54,377 nt of DNA from Flavobacteriales bacterium (lineage in GTDB: Bacteria > Bacteroidota > Bacteroidia > Flavobacteriales_D > Sanyastnellaceae): positions 1 to 54,377 of the forward strand of contig JADFAK010000081.1 in the NCBI GenBank assembly GCA_015665315.1, in the 5' to 3' direction. A model generated the notes under the pieces. The model searched no databases. It had not been told where the DNA came from and saw only the letters and a list, made by a program, of their open reading frames with translations. Made by a program: the position numbers and the translations under genes. Below are positions 18,088-26,274 of this stretch, in pieces; within the stretch, counting starts at the first letter, position 1, and each line of letters begins with the position of its first letter.

Positions 18088-20787
18088 ATGAGATCAACTT
18101 TCCTTACTTTATCCTTTGTACTCATAGCTTTCGCTTCATTCTCTGCGACAAGCGCAAATGTAATTTCTCCTTCTTCCAACACTTCCGCGACTTCAAGTAT
18201 CGTCGGTTCTGATTTGGTCGTTATCACTGAAGTTTGTGAAGGTGCTACAGAAGTTCGCATGACTGGTCCCTGGTGGGCCTGGAATCCTGCGGGTGGCCCA
18301 GTTGCCGCAGATAATGGTGACGGGACGTGGACATTCACCCTGGCCCCTGCTCCAACTGAAAACATGGAGTACCTTTTGGTCGTTGACGGCGTGCAAGAGA
18401 ATCTTATTCAAGCAATGGTTGATGGCGGAGATTGCGCTCCCATTACCGATTACGCAACCTATGCCAACCGCCAATGGCTTACTACTGATCCGATGGTTGT
18501 GAACACGACTTACGGTCAATGCTCTGGCTGCGAGGCTCAAACAGATCTAGTCATCGTAACAGAAGTTTGCGAAGACGCTGCAGAAGTTCGTTTGACCGGA
18601 CCATCGTGGTCATGGGATCTTGCTGGAGGGCCTATTGCCTCCGATAATGGCGATGGTACTTGGTCATTTACCTTTTCACCAGCACCCACAGAGGACATGG
18701 AGTATCTTTTGGTTGTTGACGGCGTGCAAGAAGACCTTATTGCTGCCATGGTCGACGGCGGAGATTGTGCTCCTCTGACCGACTACGCAACTTATGCCAA
18801 CAGACAATGGACTACTACAGATAATTTGACTATAACCAATACATACGGACAATGCACGGCATGCGTCGCAGAACCGTTTGATTTAATCATGACTACTGAA
18901 GTGTGTGACGAAGCCGCTGAAGTGCGAATGACTGGACCTTGGTGGGGTTGGGATGCTGCGGCAGGTCCGATTGCAACTGACAATGGAGACGGTACATGGA
19001 CTTTTACATTTTCACCTGCTCCAACAGAGAACATGGAATACCTATTAGTAGTTGATGGCGTGCAGGAAAACCTTATCCAGGCAATGGTTGACGGTGGGGA
19101 TTGTGCACCGATAACAGACTACGCAACATATGCGAATCGTCAATGGATGGTGGCTGATGGTGGAATGGTTTCAAACACCTACGGGCAATGTGAGGCTTGT
19201 GAGGTAGAAGTAATGGACCTATTCATCACCACAGAAGTGTGCGATGATGCCGCTGAAGTCCGTATGACAGGACCTTGGTGGGGATGGGATCCGGCAGCTG
19301 GTCCGATCGCAGCAGACAACGGCGATGGAACGTGGACATTCACATTTGCGCCAGCGCCAACAGAAAATATGGAATACCTTCTAATTGTTGACGGAATTCA
19401 AGAAGATCTTGTAGCGGCCATGGCAGATGGTGGAGATTGTGCGCCCATCACCGACTTTGCTACTTATGCCAATCGTCAATGGATGACCACAGATGGCATG
19501 ATGATTTCGAATACCTACGGTCAATGCACTGCATGTGAAGTTGAAATGGCTGACTTGGTTATCACGACTGAAGTGTGCGACGACGCTGCCGAAGTTCGTA
19601 TGACTGGACCTTGGTGGGGATGGGACCCTGCAGCTGGTCCGACCGCAGCAGACAATGGCGATGGAACGTGGACATTCACATTTGCGCCAGCGCCAACAGA
19701 AGACATGGAATATCTTTTAGTCGTAGACGGAGTTCAAGAAAATCTTATTCAAGCGATGGTTGATGGCGGAGATTGTGCTCCCCTCACAGATTATTCGAGT
19801 TATGCAAATCGCCAGTGGCTCACGACAGACGACCTAATGATCAACAACACCTACGGTCAATGTACTGCTTGTGATGTTGAATCTTTGATGCTGACGATTG
19901 AAGTTTGTGACTTGGCTACAGAGGTTCGAATGACTGGCCCTTTCTGGGCATGGGATATTAACGCTGGTCCTAGTGCAACCGACAATGGTGATGGGACATG
20001 GACTGTGACGTTGACACCCGCGCCAACTGAGAATATGGAATATTTATTTGTTGTGGATGGTGTTCAGGAAAACTTGATTTCTGCTATGCAAAATGGTGGT
20101 AGCTGTGCTCCAATAACGGACTACTTTTCATATGCCAATCGCCTTTGGACCGTAGGATCAGGTGATGTGAGCGAAATTGCTTTCGACCGATGTGTGCCTT
20201 GCTCATATCCAGACATAATGATCACCACTGAAATATGCACCGATGGTGTGAATACTGTCAGTTTGACCGGACCAATCTGGAACTGGGATACAAACTTAGG
20301 TCCGCAAGCCACGGATAATGGAGATGGTACATGGACCTTTAACATTGCTCCTATTCCTACAGATTCATTGGAATACCTTTTGGTCGTAAATGGTGTTCAA
20401 GAAAACCTCATCTCGGCGATGCAAAATGGCGGTGATTGTGCCCCAATTACAGATTTCGACTCTTATGCATCTCGACTATATCTAATTGGAGATGGTGACA
20501 TTTCTAACACCTATGGACAATGCACTCCATGCTTTGTTGGACTTGAAGAAAACAACTTGGAGAATTTAGCCATTTACCCAAACCCTGCTTCAGACATCAT
20601 TCATTTGATCAACGATAGCTCAATCGATCAGGTAATACTGTATAACGTTTTGGGAAGCATCGTTCAAGTGAAAAACGTATATAATCGTACTTACGATCTT
20701 GATGTAAGTCAGTTAGCTCCTGGTTTGTACCAAGTAAGAACAATAAGCGGATCAGCACAGTCGGTCCAACAGATCTCGATAAAATAG
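18088..20787 (+). CDS. Seven-repeat CBM-like secreted protein, T9SS type A
   Basis: An 899-residue secreted protein. ATG 18088 gives a clean signal peptide; the frame is open to 17977, but that part crosses the promoter and dyad. After the signal come seven tandem domains of 109-112 residues (about residues 42-819), then a T9SS type A sorting domain (from AIYPNPASDIIHL). Each unit has the plan TEVC..A.EVRMTGPWWGWD..AGP..ADNGDGTW, then EYLLVVDGVQENL, then GGDCAPITDY.TYANR.W and YGQC..C. The DNGDGTW...EYLLVVDG pattern and the Trp-rich WWGWD loop resemble E-set/CBM48-like starch- and glucan-binding domains. The four conserved Cys per unit may form disulfides. It sits just upstream of a GH16 gene, so a multivalent surface glucan-binding role is inferred; no catalytic residues are seen. 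Confidence 0.85.
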   Translation: MRSTFLTLSFVLIAFASFSATSANVISPSSNTSATSSIVGSDLVVITEVCEGATEVRMTGPWWAWNPAGGPVAADNGDGTWTFTLAPAPTENMEYLLVVDGVQENLIQAMVDGGDCAPITDYATYANRQWLTTDPMVVNTTYGQCSGCEAQTDLVIVTEVCEDAAEVRLTGPSWSWDLAGGPIASDNGDGTWSFTFSPAPTEDMEYLLVVDGVQEDLIAAMVDGGDCAPLTDYATYANRQWTTTDNLTITNTYGQCTACVAEPFDLIMTTEVCDEAAEVRMTGPWWGWDAAAGPIATDNGDGTWTFTFSPAPTENMEYLLVVDGVQENLIQAMVDGGDCAPITDYATYANRQWMVADGGMVSNTYGQCEACEVEVMDLFITTEVCDDAAEVRMTGPWWGWDPAAGPIAADNGDGTWTFTFAPAPTENMEYLLIVDGIQEDLVAAMADGGDCAPITDFATYANRQWMTTDGMMISNTYGQCTACEVEMADLVITTEVCDDAAEVRMTGPWWGWDPAAGPTAADNGDGTWTFTFAPAPTEDMEYLLVVDGVQENLIQAMVDGGDCAPLTDYSSYANRQWLTTDDLMINNTYGQCTACDVESLMLTIEVCDLATEVRMTGPFWAWDINAGPSATDNGDGTWTVTLTPAPTENMEYLFVVDGVQENLISAMQNGGSCAPITDYFSYANRLWTVGSGDVSEIAFDRCVPCSYPDIMITTEICTDGVNTVSLTGPIWNWDTNLGPQATDNGDGTWTFNIAPIPTDSLEYLLVVNGVQENLISAMQNGGDCAPITDFDSYASRLYLIGDGDISNTYGQCTPCFVGLEENNLENLAIYPNPASDIIHLINDSSIDQVILYNVLGSIVQVKNVYNRTYDLDVSQLAPGLYQVRTISGSAQSVQQISIK
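18211..20545 (+). repeat. Seven tandem 327-336-bp coding repeats
   Basis: Units begin at 18211, 18544, 18880, 19216, 19552, 19888 and 20215. Spacing is 333, 336, 336, 336, 336 and 327 bp. Units 4 and 5 are near identical in protein and share long identical DNA stretches; units 6 and 7 are the most divergent. This points to recent internal duplication in the middle of the array. Confidence 0.95.
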
Positions 20788-20814
20788 CTAGTGGTAACAA
20801 CCTAAAATTGAGAT

Positions 20815-20847
20815 ATGGAGGGCCGAAAAGCCCTCCATTTATTTTAT
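20815..20847 (+). terminator. Terminator between the CBM-repeat gene and GH16 gene
   Basis: ATGGAGGGC (20815-20823) pairs perfectly with GCCCTCCAT (20830-20838) around CGAAAA, followed by TTATTTTATT. It lies immediately before the GH16 start codon at 20856, so the GH16 gene either depends on read-through or is attenuated. Confidence 0.9.
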
Positions 20848-20855
20848 TCGGCCTT

Positions 20856-21860
20856 ATGAAACTGTTCTCCTACCTCTTTTTTTGTCTGATCGCTTTGAAC
20901 GCTCAAGCCCAATACGAATTATTCTGGGCTGACGAATTTGATACTCCTACCCTAGATGAAACAAAATGGGTAACCCAGCCTGGTGGTTGGGGATGGGGCA
21001 ATAACGAACTTCAATATTACACCGATGGTGATAATTTGTCTTTCGAAAATGACATGTTAATTATTGAGGCTCGTGAAGAGCAGGTGGCGCAGAATAATTA
21101 CACCTCAGGCAAAATCATAACCAAAGATCTTTTTGAAATTCAATACGGCAAAGTTGAAGCTCGGATCAAATTCCCAATGGGTCAAGGGCTTTGGCCTGCG
21201 TTTTGGATGCTTGGAGCCAATATCGACGAGGTTTCTTGGCCTGCTTGTGGAGAAGTGGATATAATGGAACACATCAACAATGAATGGTCGGCACACGGAA
21301 CTGCTCACTGGGACAACTTTGGGCATGCTTATTATGGCGGGTCCTACGGGCTTGATCCAGGACTATTTCATGTCTATACCATTGAATGGGATTCGCTGGG
21401 AATAGATTGGTTTATTGATGGGAATTTCTTTCACGCGATGAACATTGAAAATGGAATCAACGGTACCGGTGAGTTCCATGCGCCATTTTATCTAATTCTT
21501 AATCTCGCAGTTGGTGGGAATTGGCCTGGAAGTCCAGACGCAACGACGAATTTCCCTGCTGAACTTCAAATAGACTATGTTAGGGTATACAAGACAGATA
21601 TCCCAAATAGTACAGAGGATGTATCCGTCGCCAAACTGTCCATCTACCCCAACCCTGTTAACGACCAACTTCATATTTCTGGGATTCGAGAAAAGATCCA
21701 GACGGTTGAGCTTTTATCGTCAAATGGCACACGCTGTTGGACAGATATCAACTATGGCCTTACCCACGATGGAAATATGAATATAGACCTATCTGGTTTG
21801 GCTAGCGGGACATACTTTATTCGATTGAATGAAGAAGTAATTTCCTTCATCAAACTGTAA
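20856..21860 (+). CDS. Family GH16 beta-glucanase (laminarinase-like), T9SS type A
   Basis: A 334-residue secreted endo-glucanase. The signal peptide ends NAQAQ and the mature protein begins YELFWADEFD, as in laminarinases. The catalytic motif E-x-D-x-x-E is intact (E133 nucleophile, D135, E138 acid/base, in GEVDIMEHI). Aromatic binding-cleft residues are visible in WGWGNNELQYY and GLWPAFWML. The GH16 domain ends at about 255 with DYVRVYK and is joined to a T9SS sorting domain (KLSIYPNPVNDQLHI to the end). The most likely reaction is hydrolysis of beta-1,3- or mixed beta-1,3/1,4-glucan. ATG 20856 is chosen because the longer frame runs through the terminator hairpin. It is convergent with the BadF-kinase gene. 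Confidence 0.93.
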   Translation: MKLFSYLFFCLIALNAQAQYELFWADEFDTPTLDETKWVTQPGGWGWGNNELQYYTDGDNLSFENDMLIIEAREEQVAQNNYTSGKIITKDLFEIQYGKVEARIKFPMGQGLWPAFWMLGANIDEVSWPACGEVDIMEHINNEWSAHGTAHWDNFGHAYYGGSYGLDPGLFHVYTIEWDSLGIDWFIDGNFFHAMNIENGINGTGEFHAPFYLILNLAVGGNWPGSPDATTNFPAELQIDYVRVYKTDIPNSTEDVSVAKLSIYPNPVNDQLHISGIREKIQTVELLSSNGTRCWTDINYGLTHDGNMNIDLSGLASGTYFIRLNEEVISFIKL

Positions 21861-21871
21861 TCGAGATCGAC

Positions 21872-22741
21872 TTATTTCACCAATTGATTTATGTGGTAAT
21901 CAACCAATGCATCTATTGGGCATTTTGAAATGCTCTTAATGGTGAGGCCATAAGATGCAGCCACTTCGCTTAGAATCTCCTGATTATGAAATGCGATGGA
22001 TCCAACAAATCCAAGGTCGTAGCTTTTGTAGTCTGCGTAACAAGCCACTCTTTCCTTAAAAAATTCATTGAACTCTTTTATCATTGTTTCACGCAGCATC
22101 TCACACTTTTCCACTCTACCTCCATAGAAGGAGGCAAAATTTGCCAGAAACACGTTTGGATCGCTTTCCCGGTATGTTTTATTGATGATTTGCGTTTTAG
22201 TAAGCTTAAATTCCTCTTCAAATTCTTGAGTAAGCTCTGGGCTCAGGCCATCTTTTAAATACAGCTTGACTAGGTTTATTCCCAGGTGAGAGCCACTTCC
22301 TTCATCCCCGAAAATATATCCATGGGATGGAATGTTTTCTACGACTTGTCCGTTCTTCCACACGCATGAATTCGACCCAGTTCCCAGAATACAAGCGATT
22401 CCGTGATCATCGCCCAAGGTAGCGCGTGCAGCCGCAATTAAATCATGATCAATGTGAATGGCTGCAGATGGGAAATGCATCAGTAGCGCTTTTTTTACAA
22501 TCTGTACTTTGTCAACCGACGAACAACCGGCGCCATAAAAGTGAACAGTTCCAACCTCGTAGCGATCAATTTCGGCCTCTGAAAAAGGCTTACGCATTTC
22601 ATTGTAAATAAATTCACTGGTGTGGAAATATGGATTGAAGCCTATAGACTTGACAGTTTGTCTAGTATTCTTCTCCTCATTCACAACCACCCAGTCGGTT
22701 TTTGTAGACCCGCTATCTGCTATTATCTTGTATTTGCTCAC
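21872..22741 (-). CDS. BadF/BadG-type sugar kinase (GlcNAc kinase-like), copy 1
   Basis: A 289-residue cytoplasmic ASKHA-fold ATPase. Phosphate-1 motif DSGSTKTDW (about 9-17), adenosine/phosphate-2 region ACILGTGSNSC, and the GDEGSGSHLG loop are all present, as in N-acetylglucosamine kinases of the BadF/BadG/BcrA/BcrD family. It overlaps the glycosidase gene by 4 bp (translational coupling), so it is the last gene of the glucan operon. Because that locus should release glucose rather than GlcNAc, a glucokinase-like role is inferred. A paralogue with the same motifs (IADSGSTKADW, GLNPYFH, ACILGTGSNSC, GDEGSGSYIG) lies at 35277-36122. Confidence 0.85.
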   Translation of the reverse strand: MSKYKIIADSGSTKTDWVVVNEEKNTRQTVKSIGFNPYFHTSEFIYNEMRKPFSEAEIDRYEVGTVHFYGAGCSSVDKVQIVKKALLMHFPSAAIHIDHDLIAAARATLGDDHGIACILGTGSNSCVWKNGQVVENIPSHGYIFGDEGSGSHLGINLVKLYLKDGLSPELTQEFEEEFKLTKTQIINKTYRESDPNVFLANFASFYGGRVEKCEMLRETMIKEFNEFFKERVACYADYKSYDLGFVGSIAFHNQEILSEVAASYGLTIKSISKCPIDALVDYHINQLVK

Positions 22742-24009
22742 TTTGCTATTTTAAAAGGGATATTTCCCGTTGCGACATTCCCATGGCCATCATGAGCGAA
22801 AAGGAATAGCCGATACTCACCTTCTTTAAGAGGCACTGTAAACTTCACTTCATTCTGCAATATGGCCGACTTGGAAAAGACGCCTTTGAGGGGCTTTGGT
22901 GCTCTCTCCGCATCCCCTCCCGTTTTTTTATCTGTACTTTCAGGTATTACTTCCCATTGGTACTTGATAGGATCATTATCTTGGTCTGTTATTTGAGCAA
23001 AGCAAACTGTTTCCGCTCCAGGAACTAACACCACGTTGTCGTGCGGTCCTTTTCCATCGAGTGTGAACTGTGTGATTGACGGCGCTTTATTGCTTGCATT
23101 TTGGCCCGACCAACCTTTGATTAAAACATCCATAACCTCGGTCTCATCACCTGCTTCAGTAAAAAGCCCAAACCAAGTTGACGTATGTTCTTGCTTTTGT
23201 CCCCAAAGGAATACGTACGACCCCAAACAGTTTTGCTTATCCGATAGGATGGCGTCCATGCTTTTGCTGTACGTTGCCGCTTTTTGGGTGCTCGTTTCTT
23301 CGATAGAAGCTCCCCAGGTCGTTTTCGCGACTTCCCACCAACCGTAAGGTCCCCATTCGGCCACGATATATGGTTTTTTCCACCCATACACTTTCATAGC
23401 CTTCGGCAAATACGCGATATTCCCATAGGTGTTCACCCCTAGAATATCCAAACTTGGTGCGTACTTATTAATAAGCTTGATTTCTGCAACATCAGCACCC
23501 GCTGTGACGGAAACTGTCGGGTGATTCGGATCCTCTTCGTGCACCATTTGGCAAATGTCTTCCAGATGCTTCCACACGTCGAAGTTGGTATAATCCAAGT
23601 CCATTTCATTTCCTACGCCCCAAAGCAAGATAGCCGGATGATCTTTGTATTTGCGAACGACTTGTCGGAACATTTCTAGTTGGGCTTTGACTGCGCCTTC
23701 ATTGCTATAATCAAATCCCTGGCGTTCCTGCCCCATCCAAATTCCAAATGTGACCGTTAGTCCCAGTCGATGAGCTTCGTCCAAAATCTTATCTGTCTCG
23801 TCCGAAACTCCCCATGTACGAATAGAATTACCACCATAGTCCTTTAATCGCTCAAGCTCGACAGTCCCCCCCGCACCATTGATATAGTAGGGCTCACCAT
23901 CTTTGAGCAGTTGAAAGCCTTCCTCCGTTTGCACCACTTCAACTTTGGAAGCAGAACACACCATGGATGCAGAAACGAGCAATAAAAGAAGTAGCTTTCT
24001 CATCGACAT
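22738..24009 (-). CDS. Clan GH-A glycoside hydrolase, possibly GH158
   Basis: A 423-residue exported protein with a signal peptide (MRKLLLLLLVSASMVCSAS). The TIM-barrel hydrolase domain covers about 25-310. The acid/base candidate is Glu135 in LLWGVGNEMD and the nucleophile candidate is Glu218 in PYIVAEWGPYGWW, an N-E...E pair typical of clan GH-A (GH2, GH5, GH158). A C-terminal Ig-like domain (about 320-423, with the TDQDNDPIKYQWEV and EYRLFLFAHDGHGN segments) follows. The modest size, single barrel plus Ig domain and glucan context fit the endo-beta-1,3-glucanases of GH158 best, but this is inferred from memory of the family. It lies 7 bp after the GH16 lipoprotein gene and overlaps the kinase gene by 4 bp. 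Confidence 0.75.
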   Translation of the reverse strand: MSMRKLLLLLLVSASMVCSASKVEVVQTEEGFQLLKDGEPYYINGAGGTVELERLKDYGGNSIRTWGVSDETDKILDEAHRLGLTVTFGIWMGQERQGFDYSNEGAVKAQLEMFRQVVRKYKDHPAILLWGVGNEMDLDYTNFDVWKHLEDICQMVHEEDPNHPTVSVTAGADVAEIKLINKYAPSLDILGVNTYGNIAYLPKAMKVYGWKKPYIVAEWGPYGWWEVAKTTWGASIEETSTQKAATYSKSMDAILSDKQNCLGSYVFLWGQKQEHTSTWFGLFTEAGDETEVMDVLIKGWSGQNASNKAPSITQFTLDGKGPHDNVVLVPGAETVCFAQITDQDNDPIKYQWEVIPESTDKKTGGDAERAPKPLKGVFSKSAILQNEVKFTVPLKEGEYRLFLFAHDGHGNVATGNIPFKIAK

Positions 24010-24016
24010 GTTCTGG

Positions 24017-24835
24017 TTAATTGACAGCTAATTTTTGATACACTCGAACGTAGTCGACATACATATAACGTGGTGACGACATAGCAGCTTCGTTAATTGT
24101 TCCCCCCAAATTTCCTCCCACGGCTACGTTGAGTAATAAGTGGAACTTAGCGTCGAAAGGCCATCCGGCATTAAACGCGCTGAAAGACCTATTTACGCTG
24201 AATACTTCAACCCCATCAATAAACCACTGAATTTGATTTTCGTCCCAATCAATGGCATATTGGTGAAAATCATTATCGTTTAAAAATGGATGGGATTGTC
24301 CGAGTAGAGCGTGGTTGCCAAACTGATCGGCAAAGTGCGTGTACGTAAGTACCTCATTGGGAGCATTTCCTACATATTCCATTATATCGATCTCACCGCT
24401 TATGGGCCAAGACTCCTCTGGATATGAAGGTAGCATCCAGAAGGCATGCCACAATCCTTCCACGGCATCCATTCGAATCGAAGCCTCAACCCGACCATAC
24501 TTGAAGTCGCCTTTGTTCAAACTCCTCAATCTAGCCGAGGTGTACTCCTGTCCTTCGTAAAGCTGGGCTATCGCTTTAATCCGCAAGAATCCTGAAGATA
24601 CGGTCGCATTCTCTTCGCGGTAGTATTGGGCTTCATTGTTCCCCCACAACCACAGTCCATACTCAGCACCAGTTCCTATCATTGGCTCCCATTTCTCAGT
24701 ATCCAATTCATCTCCTTCAAATTCGTCGGCCCATACCAACAACAATTCGTCCTCAATCGGATCGCTTTGTTTGCACGAAACGAGTGAAATGGCCACAAGG
24801 ACAACTAGAGATATGAATTTTAGGATTCTTAGCAT
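24017..24835 (-). CDS. Family GH16 beta-glucanase lipoprotein
   Basis: A 272-residue lipoprotein with lipobox SLVSC (Cys21), so it is tethered to the outer membrane. The GH16 domain fills the mature part: LLVWADEFEGDELD at the start and the catalytic E-x-D-x-x-E motif intact in GEIDIMEYVG (E148, D150, E153). LWLWGNNEAQYY and GLWHAFWMLP are typical of laminarinases, and it ends DYVRVYQ. Unlike the T9SS GH16 at 20856, it has no sorting domain. The two enzymes therefore probably act in sequence on the same glucan, one released or surface-exported and one membrane-tethered. It lies 25 bp downstream of the T9SS jelly-roll gene. Confidence 0.93.
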   Translation of the reverse strand: MLRILKFISLVVLVAISLVSCKQSDPIEDELLLVWADEFEGDELDTEKWEPMIGTGAEYGLWLWGNNEAQYYREENATVSSGFLRIKAIAQLYEGQEYTSARLRSLNKGDFKYGRVEASIRMDAVEGLWHAFWMLPSYPEESWPISGEIDIMEYVGNAPNEVLTYTHFADQFGNHALLGQSHPFLNDNDFHQYAIDWDENQIQWFIDGVEVFSVNRSFSAFNAGWPFDAKFHLLLNVAVGGNLGGTINEAAMSSPRYMYVDYVRVYQKLAVN

Positions 24836-24860
24836 GGTAAATCAATAGGCGGAGTCACGT

Positions 24861-26180
24861 TTATTTTACAAGCTTTCTTTTCGTCTGCGCCCCCGAAACA
24901 CTCTGAATCGAAACCACATATGTACCATTGCTCCATTCCGAAGAATCGATGATCATATTCTTTTGATTCGCGCCATCAATTCGAGCTACTTCTTTTCCTG
25001 TGAGGTCACAAACTATTACCTGCGAAACGCCTTCTTCCGTACTAATTGAAAACGCGTTACCTACAGGGACCGGGTAGACGCTTAGCGATGCCGCAAATTC
25101 TTGTTCGTCCACACCGATTGGTCCAGATGCAAATCTGAAATTATCTAAGTATATCGAATCTTCAGTATCCGTGCTAGGATCAAGAAGTAGGACGTATTTA
25201 GCTATTGTAGTAGCGCTTGGAACTAGACCCAAGTCAATATCGTAAGTCACCCAAGCATCGGATGAACTTGTCATTATGTCTGTTTGGGCGATATCGTTGT
25301 TAAATGCATCCTGGAAGATCACAATGAATGCTTGTGGTGCGTCCGGACTATACAGATCGATTCCTGCAGTCGAATAAGTAGCTGAACTAAAAGGGAATGT
25401 CAATTGTCCGCCGAAAGCTCCATCGTTCGTTGGCGGAATGAACTTGGTGAATTGAGCGCAGGTGGTTGATGTATTCAATCCGGCCTGCAGGGGATTTGGA
25501 AGCACAGCTAAAGTACCATTGCTAAAATCATACGTGACGTTTCGCTGGCACTCATAATCTTCACCAATCGATTGGTCTGGAGTGACTCCTTCGCACGGAT
25601 TAACGAAATCAGGCCCCATCAAATCGTCGTAGTAGAAAGTATTGCCAGAGAGTACGCCAGGTTCAAACAAAAGTACCAAGCGATTGACGCCCGTATTTGA
25701 AACAGACAAATCAGGCTGTTGTACGAAATCGAATTCTATCGTCTCCCATTGGTTGGCCACTGTCGTCACGGCCATATACTCGCTGTGCCTACCAGTCGGG
25801 TAGTTTGTCGGTCCTGCCGAGTTATTGTCTTCGAGCGTAATTTGAATCTCAATACCGACAGCTGGTGAATATACTTTTACTGACATTTGCTTGGTCCCGG
25901 TTAGGTAGTCAGACAAATCTTCAGTTGTTGACCCACCTAAAGGATCCATTACGATGACGTCGAATGCAACGCCTGGGTTCCGATTGTATTGGGCGCAAAT
26001 AGCACTTGTATTATCACCACTGGTCCACGGATTGCTGAAATTTTGGTCAAAACCAATTCCATCGAAATAGAAATAGTTAATATTCTCAGGGGTGTCGAAA
26101 TCATCCCAGATGGTTTGCGCCTGAGACGGCATACAAACCAGGACGGTGATTGCAGAAAGGACGGTGTACAGTAATTTCAT
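24861..26180 (-). CDS. T9SS protein with two jelly-roll carbohydrate-binding-like domains
   Basis: A 439-residue secreted protein. A signal peptide ends PSQAQ. Two related beta-sandwich units follow (about 22-195 and 210-350). Both have the pattern DF(D/S)...CAQ(Y/F) near the start, a VYSP or LYSPDAP strand in the middle, then a W.T(I/Y)(E/D)(F/I)D strand and a (Y/L)(Y/D)(D/N) ending. This is the arrangement of CBM4/11-like jelly rolls. The C-terminus (from ASLSVYPVPVGNAFSI) is a T9SS type A sorting domain. No catalytic residues are evident, so a surface or secreted glucan-binding role is inferred from the neighbours. It is the first gene after an internal promoter with operator-like dyad (site B). 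Confidence 0.82.
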   Translation of the reverse strand: MKLLYTVLSAITVLVCMPSQAQTIWDDFDTPENINYFYFDGIGFDQNFSNPWTSGDNTSAICAQYNRNPGVAFDVIVMDPLGGSTTEDLSDYLTGTKQMSVKVYSPAVGIEIQITLEDNNSAGPTNYPTGRHSEYMAVTTVANQWETIEFDFVQQPDLSVSNTGVNRLVLLFEPGVLSGNTFYYDDLMGPDFVNPCEGVTPDQSIGEDYECQRNVTYDFSNGTLAVLPNPLQAGLNTSTTCAQFTKFIPPTNDGAFGGQLTFPFSSATYSTAGIDLYSPDAPQAFIVIFQDAFNNDIAQTDIMTSSSDAWVTYDIDLGLVPSATTIAKYVLLLDPSTDTEDSIYLDNFRFASGPIGVDEQEFAASLSVYPVPVGNAFSISTEEGVSQVIVCDLTGKEVARIDGANQKNMIIDSSEWSNGTYVVSIQSVSGAQTKRKLVK

Positions 26181-26216
26181 GAATTTCTATTTTTCAACTT
26201 GAATGACTAACCAACT

Positions 26217-26274
26217 TATTGTAATTACTACAATTACATCTCTCAAATGTAACTTTTTATCAGTTCAATACCAA
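26217..26274 (-). promoter_or_regulatory. Internal promoter with dyad operator candidate (site B)
   Basis: On the minus strand, TTG-N20-TACATTTG is a full consensus promoter (the -7 box is at 26244-26251 in plus coordinates). Downstream of it, toward the gene, lies TATTGTA-ATTAC-TACAATT (26217-26235), matching the site A dyad in 13 of 14 arm bases. A second, overlapping symmetry TGTAATT-ACTAC-AATTACA is at 26220-26238 (approximate). Together they would sit on the transcription start. Confidence 0.65.

Noticed and set aside
18211-20545. Regular repeats that could suggest a CRISPR-like array
   Set aside because: The period is 327-336 bp and all units are in frame within one protein; there are no short repeats with unique spacers.
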